Shown: in pieces, positions 1 to 7,213 of the stretch | Layout of the letters: each line of letters starts with the position of its first letter | Numbering within the stretch: the stretch's first letter is position 1 | From: JAEUTH01 sp044230205 | GTDB lineage: Bacteria > Bacteroidota > Bacteroidia > AKYH767-A > OLB10 | DNA: 41,040 bases | Reading direction: 5' to 3' | Assembly (NCBI GenBank): GCA_044230205.1 | Contig: JBGARN010000021.1 | Location: 1-41,040 of the forward strand | Program-made: the position numbers and the translations under genes | Notes under the pieces: generated by a model | What the model was told of the DNA's origin: nothing | Seen by the model: only the letters and a program-made list of their open reading frames with translations | The model's database searches: none

Positions 1-3000
1 TACCAAAGCTATGCTGAAACTGGCTGTTCCATTTTTACATACTGCAGCTGGTCCGTTGATTGATGAGGGTTGGGCAGGTGCTGAATTTACTTCTGCTACT
101 GATTTTATAGCTGATGCCGTACAACCATTTGCATCTGTAACTGTTACAGTATAGGTTCCTCCTCCAACAATAATTGACTGTGTGGTTGCACTGTTTGACC
201 ACAGGTATGCATTATGTGCAGAAGCACTAATAGTTGTGGTGTTACCAATACATACTGAATTTGCACCACTTATAGTTGGTGTTGGTAAAGGATTAACCGT
301 AATGGTGGTACTGGTTGAATCAGAGCAGCCATTGGCATTAGTTACTGTTACTGTGTAACTGCCTGCATTGCTTGTCGTTATCGCTTGTGTTGTTTCACCG
401 GTTGACCACAGGTAGGAAGTATATCCGTTGGTGGCTGTTAAAATTGTTGAGCTGCCGGCACAAAACTGAATGTTACCTGAAATGTCAACTGTTAATGGAG
501 CAGCTTCAGAAATTATTGATGTTAATGAAACAGTGCAATTATTTTGATCAGTAACTGTTACCGTATAGGTGCCAGCGGCAAGTGCTGATAGATCTTCTGT
601 TGTTGAACCATTGTTCCAGTTGTAACTGTATCCCGGTGTTCCCCCTGTTACATTAATATCAATTGCGCCTGATGATCCACCGTTGCAGTTTACATCCATA
701 TGGTTCCCCATATTTTCTGATACTGCAAGAGGTATCAACGTTTCTGAAACATATACACTGTCTGTTACTGAACAATATGGAGCAGCCGTGGCGCCCTGGT
801 GATCGGTAATCACAACTATGTACATGCCAGCCGGAACATTAAGGAGAGAATCATTTGTTCCTGGTTTAGTAACATCACGCAATAAATTATTCATGCCTGA
901 ATCATACCACTGATATCTGAAATTTGAATTTCCTCCAAATACAATGTTAACAATGGCCTGTCCTGTTGAACTTCCCAAACAAACAGTATTATTTGCTTCT
1001 AATACCACCTGTGGCGCAAGATTCGTGTTGTAATCAATGAGAATGGTATCTGTGCTGCCGCTGCAATAGCCGATATAGGCAGGTAATGATACAATTACAA
1101 AAAACGAATCGGTATTATTTTGATTCAGGAATGAATTGCTTAAACCACTTTGATACAGAACATTATTGCTGCCGTAAAAATTGAATGTGGTTCCAAATGG
1201 ATAACCACCGGAATAAAATCCTGAATCACTTACTATAATTGTTATACCCGAATCATTGGAACAAAGCATGGTGTCACCTATATTGAGGTAAGGTTTCAGT
1301 AAATTGGAAACATTAACTGTAGCCGATGCGGTTGCAGAACAGCCATTGCAATCGCTAACAGTTACCGTATAGGTTCCTGCAGCCGCTCCCGTTAAATTCT
1401 GCAGTGTAGTGCCACCGGTCCATTGATATGAATACGGTGGAGTGGTTATAACATTCAGCCCTGATACGCCTTCTACAAATACGGCAACATTGGCAAATGT
1501 CCTCGGGGTGGTAAATGTGCCGGTAAGTACATTAAATGTGCCTGTTGCTTCTAAAGTTAATCCGTTACCGGGTTCAGGTCCGAAATAGGAGGTAGATAAT
1601 AATTTACCACCACTGTAAAGATCATTTACCGGCAATTGATAACCCTGTGTGCCTCCCGCCATAGCCGCAGTACCAATTCCAGTTCCGAAGAAAAAGGCGT
1701 CAACCGGAACCGTTGAAGGATTGATTGCAGCAATGGACCCATTGAAAACTGCAACACCATCAGCATTTGATCCCCCGTTACCTAATACACCAGAAACATT
1801 GGCATTGCCTAAACCGCCATCGCCTGCTGAAGATGAAGTATTGATGGTTCGCAAATGATTATTTACCGGAGTCATTGACGTACCACCAACATAGTACACT
1901 CCACCTGCAACTGCAGTTCCTGTGTTAATTTCAAAGCCATAGGAAAGGCTGCCACCTGCTTTCCAGCCGTTTGCATTTGCACTACCGTTGTTTGTAAAGA
2001 TCACAGAATATGGAGTAACTGAAAAATCGATGTTTTTTGTAGCAACTAATTCTACAAATTCAAAAGGCGAATCGGTGCCGGCTGGGTTAGGCAGTACTTT
2101 TGAAATAAGCAAGCCCGGAGAATTTGCTGCACATGGCGTTCCGCCATTTACAGAAATAATTACCGAACCGGTATTACCTAAACAGGTTTCCTGTGCTGTA
2201 ATGGAGTTAATTTGAGGATTAGCAGCAGCCTGAACTGTTTTTGTAGCTGTGGCACTGCAGCCGTTGTTGTCAGTAACAGTTACTGTATAGGTACCTGAAG
2301 TAGTGATATTATTAGTTTGTGTGGTAGCGGAATTGCTCCACAGGTAAGTTGCGTATCCTAAACCGGCATCCAGGGTTGTTGAAGAACCATTACAAAAAAT
2401 ACTGCTCCCTGTAATGGTAACTACCGGTAAAGGCAGAACATTAACTTCAATAGTGGCAGTGGATGTACAGCTGTTATTGTCAGTTCCGGTTACAGTATAT
2501 ACGGTATTGCCTGTAGGATTAGCAGTAACTGAACTTCCGGTTGTTGCGCTTAAGCCTGTGGCATTAGCCCATGTATATGTTGCTGCGCCATTTGCTGTAA
2601 TCAGGCCGGTTGGTGTGCCCAAGCAAGTTTGAATAGCTGTAGGAGTAATACTTACAGTAGGTAAATTGTTAACAGTTATAGTAGTAACAGCAGTAGAAGT
2701 GCAGCCATTAGCATCAGTGCCGGTTACAGTATAAATGGTGTTTGCTGCAGGAGTGGCTATTACTGTATTGCCGGATGTAGAATTTAAACTGCCATCAGCC
2801 GGCTGCCAGCTGTATAAAATGGCTCCATTGGCCACCAGGTTACCTGTGCTGCTTCCAAGACATACAGATTCACTTTGCGGTGTTATGTTAACAATAGGCA
2901 ATGCGTTTATGGTAATGGTTACTGTAGCTACTCCTGCCACACAAGGGCCGGTGCTATCTGGATCATCAGTTGTTAAAGTTAATGTTACAAATCCTGCACT

Positions 3001-4686
3001 TATTTCGCCTGCAGATGGTGTATATATTGCATTAAGAGAATTGTTATCTGGATTAAAATTACCAAAGCCGCCACTCCAGGATGCTGATGTTGCACCTCCG
3101 CTTATACTTCCATTGAGTTGAGCAGTGCTGCTTGCACAAATTGAAAAACCAGTCCCTGCATTTGCAAGCGGAGGATTTGCGCAACCACAATTAGTGATAG
3201 TAACCGAAACTGACTCAATATCAAAACAGCCTTGAGCGGTAGTAACACGGATAAAATAATTTCCGGATGCATTTACCACCGGACTTATTGAATTTGTATT
3301 ATTAGTTGCATCAGTGAATGTTGCAAAATAAGTAGCGGTTCCGGGTGCTCCGGAATTGGTTAAAGTAATTGAACTTAAATCCACTGTAGATTGTGGGCAG
3401 CTGTTACTGACAGGTGCAATAGGGCCTAAATTAGGAGCATCATTAACAGTTACCTGCTGAACTTGTGAATTGCTGCAACCAGTGGCAATATCTGTATAGC
3501 TATAGATTATGTTATAAGGGCCTCCTGAAGTAGCGGTGGCAGGATTAAAAGATGATGTTCCATTTCCATTGTCTGTTATGCCGGCTCCGCTGAATGTACC
3601 TGAAGGTGCATGATTGCCGGTAAGCGTAACTATACCTGCATTTACACAAATGGAAGATGGCAGACCTGTAAAGCTAACGGTTGGCAAAGCTATTGTATTT
3701 ACTGTTGCTGATATTGTAGATGAACAACCTCCTGTTGACGTAACAGTTACCGTATAGGTTCCGGATGCAACACCTGTTATGTCTTCAGTTGTTGCTCCGG
3801 TATTCCATAAATATGTAAAAGGCGGGTTGCTGCCTGAAACATCAATATTTACAGCACCATTGGAGAAACCGGTACAGGTATTGGTAATGCTGTTAACTGA
3901 AAGTATAGGGTTGGTACACTCTGTAGCTGAAAAAACAACATCATCAATTGCCAATGCGTCATCATTACCGGCATCATTTATATCCGTCCACCTGATATAC
4001 AGGTTGGTGCCGTTAGGCCAGTTAATGCCTGTAACTGTAAATGACTTTGCCGTTTGGTTGGCAGGAAGGTTACCGTTAAGTACTACATCACTTACCAGGT
4101 TGGAGACAGGTGCTGCAAAGTCAAGCGCTGTAACATTTACATAGCTGCCTGAAGTGAGAGAAGCTGCACCAATTGCATATGCAAACGAAATGGTATTAAC
4201 AACAGATGTGGCACTGCCGCCATCGCGCCATTGTTCGCCAACATAGGTAAGTGTAAACCTGTTAAGTGTAATGCCTGTGTTGTTAGTAAAAAAGGCTCCC
4301 CATTGCGAAGTTAAACTTCCCGATGCCAGTGCACCAATTGCACGCTCTGATGAGCCGGTAACCCCCAGAACATAGGTGTCACCGGTATTGGTACCGCCAT
4401 TATGCACCCGGTATAGTGCATTGGCACCTGTGCCCGATTCAGTAAACAGCCAGCCTGAGGGTAATGCAGGAGTTGACTGAGTGGTATTGTCAGCCGGGAC
4501 AGGCGAAAGAAATGCATCAAAGTTCTGAGAATAAATTGAGGCGGGAGTGGTGTATGAAATCTGTGCATTACTTATTTGAAAAATAACTAAAAGTAAAATG
4601 ATAAGCGCAGCGATTTTTTTTGTGAGATGTGGCAAAACATCAATTAGAAGTTTAATAACTGTTGAGTAATAGTTTTTGGTTTTCAT
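1..4686 (-). CDS. Giant secreted Ig/PKD-like and SprB-repeat surface protein, C-terminus outside window
   Basis: Read from ATG at 4686 down to base 1, the frame is open for 1562 codons and leaves the window without a stop. The N-terminus has a long signal peptide (hydrophobic AALIILLLVIFQ, likely cleaved after SNA near residue 41). Residues about 45-260 resemble the MAM/jelly-roll-like domain (QNFDAF...DDALAIDDVVF) that opens many Bacteroidota surface proteins. After that come tandem Ig/PKD-like repeats; at least nine carry a TYTVTVTD or TVTGTD strand followed by a cysteine. Two match the SprB repeat especially well, near 3720-3905 and 540-700 (GGTPGYSYNWNNGSTTEDL). A lamin-tail-like domain interrupts a third. 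SprB of Flavobacterium is a T9SS-delivered gliding adhesin, so a surface adhesin is the likely role. The T9SS signal would lie outside the window. The frame was translated by eye in detail over 1321-2220 and at both ends. Confidence 0.85.
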   Translation of the reverse strand, partial: MKTKNYYSTVIKLLIDVLPHLTKKIAALIILLLVIFQISNAQISYTTPASIYSQNFDAFLSPVPADNTTQSTPALPSGWLFTESGTGANALYRVHNGGTNTGDTYVLGVTGSSERAIGALASGSLTSQWGAFFTNNTGITLNRFTLTYVGEQWRDGGSATSVVNTISFAYAIGAASLTSGSYVNVTALDFAAPVSNLVSDVVLNGNLPANQTAKSFTVTGINWPNGTNLYIRWTDINDAGNDDALAIDDVVFSATECTNPILSVNSITNTCTGFSNGAVNIDVSGSNPPFTYLWNTGATTEDITGVASGTYTVTVTSTGGCSSTISATVNTIALPTVSFTGLPSSICVNAGIVTLTGNHAPSGTFSGAGITDNGNGTSSFNPATATSGGPYNIIYSYTDIATGCSNSQVQQVTVNDAPNLGPIAPVSNSCPQSTVDLSSITLTNSGAPGTATYFATFTDATNNTNSISPVVNASGNYFIRVTTAQGCFDIESVSVTITNCGCANPPLANAGTGFSICASSTAQLNGSISGGATSASWSGGFGNFNPDNNSLNAIYTPSAGEISAGFVTLTLTTDDPDSTGPCVAGVATVTITINALPIVNITPQSESVCLGSSTGNLVANGAILYSWQPADGSLNSTSGNTVIATPAANTIYTVTGTDANGCTSTAVTTITVNNLPTVSITPTAIQTCLGTPTGLITANGAATYTWANATGLSATTGSSVTANPTGNTVYTVTGTDNNSCTSTATIEVNVLPLPVVTITGSSIFCNGSSTTLDAGLGYATYLWSNSATTQTNNITTSGTYTVTVTDNNGCSATATKTVQAAANPQINSITAQETCLGNTGSVIISVNGGTPCAANSPGLLISKVLPNPAGTDSPFEFVELVATKNIDFSVTPYSVIFTNNGSANANGWKAGGSLSYGFEINTGTAVAGGVYYVGGTSMTPVNNHLRTINTSSSAGDGGLGNANVSGVLGNGGSNADGVAVFNGSIAAINPSTVPVDAFFFGTGIGTAAMAGGTQGYQLPVNDLYSGGKLLSTSYFGPEPGNGLTLEATGTFNVLTGTFTTPRTFANVAVFVEGVSGLNVITTPPYSYQWTGGTTLQNLTGAAAGTYTVTVSDCNGCSATASATVNVSNLLKPYLNIGDTMLCSNDSGITIIVSDSGFYSGGYPFGTTFNFYGSNNVLYQSGLSNSFLNQNNTDSFFVIVSLPAYIGYCSGSTDTILIDYNTNLAPQVVLEANNTVCLGSSTGQAIVNIVFGGNSNFRYQWYDSGMNNLLRDVTKPGTNDSLLNVPAGMYIVVITDHQGATAAPYCSVTDSVYVSETLIPLAVSENMGNHMDVNCNGGSSGAIDINVTGGTPGYSYNWNNGSTTEDLSALAAGTYTVTVTDQNNCTVSLTSIISEAAPLTVDISGNIQFCAGSSTILTATNGYTSYLWSTGETTQAITTSNAGSYTVTVTNANGCSDSTSTTITVNPLPTPTISGANSVCIGNTTTISASAHNAYLWSNSATTQSIIVGGGTYTVTVTDANGCTASAIKSVAEVNSAPAQPSSINGPAAVCKNGTASFSIALV
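1441..2133 (-). other. Lamin-tail-like (LTD) domain inserted inside a SprB repeat
   Basis: Within the giant adhesin, residues about 852-1082 interrupt a SprB-type repeat. The repeat begins SVNGGTP (residues 845-851) and resumes with PPYSYQWTGGTTLQNL (from residue 1083), followed by the usual AGTYTVTVSDCNGC. The 231 intervening residues start LLISKVLPNPAGTDSPFEFV, the hallmark opening of LTD domains (PF00932: isEv..nP.g.D..eFvEL). They are glycine-rich and have their own beta-strand pattern. The domain family is recognised by motif only; no alignment was run. Confidence 0.6.
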
Positions 4687-4969
4687 AATTAATAATGATT
4701 AAGGGAAGCAATTTAAACGAATGGTTAACTATTGAGTTTGAACAAATGGTTATTTAAATATCAATTTCTGCAGTAGCAGAATTGATTGGTAATTAAAGCA
4801 GTAATGGCTAAAAAGGTTGCTTATTGCGGCAAACAATATCTGAAATAATCTTATTCATTCAGCATCAGTTAAAAATTAAACAAAAAAGAATTACAATACA
4901 TATTTACTAAACCTGCAGTTAACATTATGGTAATACTTGAGTTCTACTTTTCACCCAAAATACCTCAAT
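4687..4969. other. Divergent intergenic region, no gene seen
   Basis: About 280 AT-rich bases separate the minus-strand adhesin from the plus-strand gene at 4970, so promoters in both directions are expected. I see no RNA gene and no good TAnnTTTG element. An in-frame TTG at 4937 could lengthen the downstream gene by 11 codons. Confidence 0.5.
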
Positions 4970-5467
4970 ATGATCTGGAAAAAATACAAGAACAAAGAGC
5001 ATTATGGTTTTAAGCTTTATGATGAAAACGACAGTGTAATTCTAAAAATGGAGCTTGGTGCTAAAAAATCTCCAACCAAAGCTTCACTTGAAATAGGTAA
5101 AGAGCAATTTTGTATTAAGCGCAAGGGCTTTTGGAAAACGGAAATTGCAGTAACCGATGAAGATGATAAGATAATTGCAGAGGTAAAAAGTGAAAAGCAG
5201 CACTATGGTCTGGGGAGCATTTCCATTGATAAAAACAAATTTTATTACAATTATCGAAACAATCCTTTGGTTGAATTACAGATGTATTCTAATCCATATG
5301 CACCTTTAATAACCTACAACCTTATTACCAAAAGCAAGACACCTGCCGTTGCTTTAACCATCAGCGAGCAGCTAAAAAAAATGCCGCAGCATAAAATACT
5401 CATTGCCCTGGTGTGGTATATGTTTCAGCCCATTGCACGTGAAAATTCCATCATTTGTTCTGAGTAA
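4970..5467 (+). CDS. Uncharacterised protein, possibly LURP/tubby-like fold
   Basis: A 165-residue protein counted from ATG at 4970 (MIWKKYKNKEHYGFKLYDEN). A TTG at 4937 would add 11 residues, and neither start has a clear ribosome-binding site. There is no signal peptide. The central part alternates short strands of the type 'FKLYDENDSVILKMEL', 'LEIGKEQFCIKRKGFWKTEI' and 'IAVTDEDDKIIAEVKSE'. That pattern recalls the LURP-one/tubby C-terminal-like fold, where a barrel is built from 'ydeng..i..vk' repeats. This is a weak resemblance, not an assignment. The C-terminal ILIALVWYMFQPIA stretch is hydrophobic and could touch the membrane. It lies 108 bases upstream of the sigma-factor gene on the same strand, but a candidate promoter in between suggests separate transcription. 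Confidence 0.6.
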   Translation: MIWKKYKNKEHYGFKLYDENDSVILKMELGAKKSPTKASLEIGKEQFCIKRKGFWKTEIAVTDEDDKIIAEVKSEKQHYGLGSISIDKNKFYYNYRNNPLVELQMYSNPYAPLITYNLITKSKTPAVALTISEQLKKMPQHKILIALVWYMFQPIARENSIICSE

Positions 5468-5500
5468 ACCGGTAAACAGAAGTTTTTTTTATTTCCCAAT

Positions 5501-5528
5501 AGGGGTAATACCTGATTTAACTGTCATA
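5501..5528 (+). promoter_or_regulatory. Candidate ECF-type promoter ahead of the sigma gene
   Basis: After a T-rich run at 5483-5490 comes AGGGGTAA (5501-5508), and 13 bases later TGTCATA (5522-5528), about 50 bases ahead of the sigma-factor start. An AGGGGT-like box with a GTC-containing box downstream is, from memory, a common arrangement near ECF sigma/FecR loci in Bacteroidota and would suit autoregulation. The match is by eye and no motif statistics were computed. Confidence 0.35.
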
Positions 5529-5575
5529 GTATCAAAAGGCAAAATTTATCTTAGCACCCAAACTACAAGATTAAG

Positions 5576-6160
5576 GTGCAGGTAAATGATGCAGAAATAG
5601 TTGCTGCATTGCAGCAAAGCGATGAGCGAGTGTTTGAACAGCTGTTCAGGTTTTATTACCAGCGGCTGTGCAGCTATGCCACCGGTTTGCTTAATGATAA
5701 GGATGAAGCGGAAGAAACAGTGCAGCAGGTATTTGTTAACGTATGGGAAAAAAGATTTTCGATGGAAATAAATGTTTCACTTAAATCTTATCTCTATCGT
5801 GCCGTGCATAATGCGTCCATAAATGCTATAAGCAGGCAAAATGTCCGCACCATGTATGCCGGAGAACAACTGCATCATGCCGAACAGGTGTATGAACACA
5901 CTTCGCAATCAGTAATTAAAAACGAATTGGAAAAAAATATTCATAAAGCAATAAATACACTGCCTGAGCAATGCAGGATGGTTTTTAAACTTAGCAGGTT
6001 TGAGGAGATGAAGTATGCCGAGATTGCAGAACACCTCGGTATTTCAATTAAAACAGTTGAAAATCATATGGGCAAGGCTTTAAAGCTGCTGCGCGAACAA
6101 CTAAAAGATTACCTGGCAGCTATTGTGATTTTGTTTCCATGGCTGCTAAACAATTTTTAA
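5576..6160 (+). CDS. ECF-type RNA polymerase sigma-70 factor
   Basis: A 194-residue protein that matches the Bacteroidota ECF family in length. Region 2 covers about residues 22-90 (EQLFRFYYQRLCSYA, then DEAEETVQQVFVNVWEKR, the core-binding and -10 recognition helices). Region 4 covers about 120-175, with the helix-turn-helix YAEIAEHLGISIKTVENHM. A short hydrophobic tail (IVILFPWLL), often seen in this family, closes it. The start is GTG at 5576: no in-frame ATG exists before the conserved region, and an in-frame TAG lies at 5552. It is followed 18 bases later, in the same frame, by the FecR anti-sigma gene, so the two are surely co-transcribed. It should redirect RNA polymerase to a few promoters when FecR is relieved; the STN-domain protein downstream is the likely signal-linked partner. 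Confidence 0.93.
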   Translation: MQVNDAEIVAALQQSDERVFEQLFRFYYQRLCSYATGLLNDKDEAEETVQQVFVNVWEKRFSMEINVSLKSYLYRAVHNASINAISRQNVRTMYAGEQLHHAEQVYEHTSQSVIKNELEKNIHKAINTLPEQCRMVFKLSRFEEMKYAEIAEHLGISIKTVENHMGKALKLLREQLKDYLAAIVILFPWLLNNF

Positions 6161-6178
6161 CTGCAAATAAATTTAAGA

Positions 6179-7213
6179 TTGAATAATAGTTACATCAATA
6201 TTGAAGACATTGTTGCAAAACACCTGGCAGGTGAATCTACTCCTGCAGAAGATGCTATGCTTAACAAATGGATGGAAGAAAGCGAAGACAACAGGCAATA
6301 TTTCAGGCAACTGGAAAAACTTTTTAATGAAAGCGCAGCAGTAAATGCTATTATTGATGTTGATACAGATGCTGCCTGGAATAATCTTAAACAAAAGCTA
6401 AATAAAGTTAATGAGCCGCAGCTTATTGATTTTAATAAATCAGCAGCCGGTAACCGGGGGCAGAAAAATAACTACAGGCTTTTATTGAGGATTGCTGCAG
6501 CATTTGTTTTTGTGGCGCTAACAACTACCATATATGTATTTTATTTCAAAGACAGACTGCAAACAGTAAACTATGCTGCTGTTAACGAACCCAAAACAAT
6601 CTTATTACCTGACAGCACAACGGTGCTTCTAAACAGGAACACTACACTGGCTTTTAGCTACAACAACAAGCAAAGACAAGTGGAATTTTCAGGTGAAGCA
6701 TTTTTTGAAATAAAACACGATAATGAAAGGCCATTTGTGATACAGTTAAATGAATTGTCTATCGAAGATATAGGCACATCTTTTAATGTTAAGGCGCCAT
6801 CAGGCAGTGACTCTGTGCAGGTAATTGTTACTGAGGGATTGGTTAAGTTATCATCGCCTATAGATGCTGACTATAATTTCAGTTCAATGTTACGACCCGG
6901 GCAACAGGCAGTTTATAGTCGCAAAACAAAAACTATAAAGGCAACAATACTTGCTGACACCAATGCACTTGCTTATAAAACAAAAGTTTTTGTTTTTGAA
7001 AATGCAAGTCTGCCTTCGGCTGTTCAAAAATTGATGGAAGTTTATAATGTGAAGATAACAATAGCCAAACCATTAAATAACTGCCACATTACTGCCACAT
7101 TTAAAAATGAGAAAATAGATGCTGTTATGGAAGTAATAGCATCAACACTGAATCTTAAACTTACAGTAAGCGGCAACGACTATAAACTGGAAGGTGAAGG
7201 CTGCGATGAATAA
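6179..7213 (+). CDS. FecR-family anti-sigma factor with DUF4974 domain
   Basis: A 344-residue single-pass inner-membrane protein. Residues 1-60 form the cytoplasmic sigma-binding part (IVAKHLAGESTPAEDAMLNKWMEES). A transmembrane helix lies at about 101-123 (LLRIAAAFVFVALTTTIYVF). The periplasmic FecR domain spans about 130-230 (LPDSTTVLLNRNTTLAFSYN, VEFSGEAFFEIKHD, RPFVIQL), and a DUF4974 domain spans about 270-340. The start is TTG at 6179; the next methionine (6257) would cut into the N-terminal domain, and only CTG, ATA or TTA codons precede it after the sigma-gene stop. In FecA-type systems FecR reads the STN domain of an outer-membrane receptor and controls the sigma factor. Here the only STN protein at the locus is the next gene, which overlaps this one by 8 bases. 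Confidence 0.92.
   Translation: MNNSYINIEDIVAKHLAGESTPAEDAMLNKWMEESEDNRQYFRQLEKLFNESAAVNAIIDVDTDAAWNNLKQKLNKVNEPQLIDFNKSAAGNRGQKNNYRLLLRIAAAFVFVALTTTIYVFYFKDRLQTVNYAAVNEPKTILLPDSTTVLLNRNTTLAFSYNNKQRQVEFSGEAFFEIKHDNERPFVIQLNELSIEDIGTSFNVKAPSGSDSVQVIVTEGLVKLSSPIDADYNFSSMLRPGQQAVYSRKTKTIKATILADTNALAYKTKVFVFENASLPSAVQKLMEVYNVKITIAKPLNNCHITATFKNEKIDAVMEVIASTLNLKLTVSGNDYKLEGEGCDE

Noticed and set aside
372..4144. Several plus-strand open frames of 60-128 codons
   Set aside because: They are shadows on the opposite strand of the giant adhesin, whose minus-strand frame is continuous and rich in family motifs.
5403..5585. A 60-codon plus-strand frame overlapping two genes
   Set aside because: It spans the end of one gene, an untranslated gap with the candidate promoter, and the sigma start; its sequence has no recognisable features.
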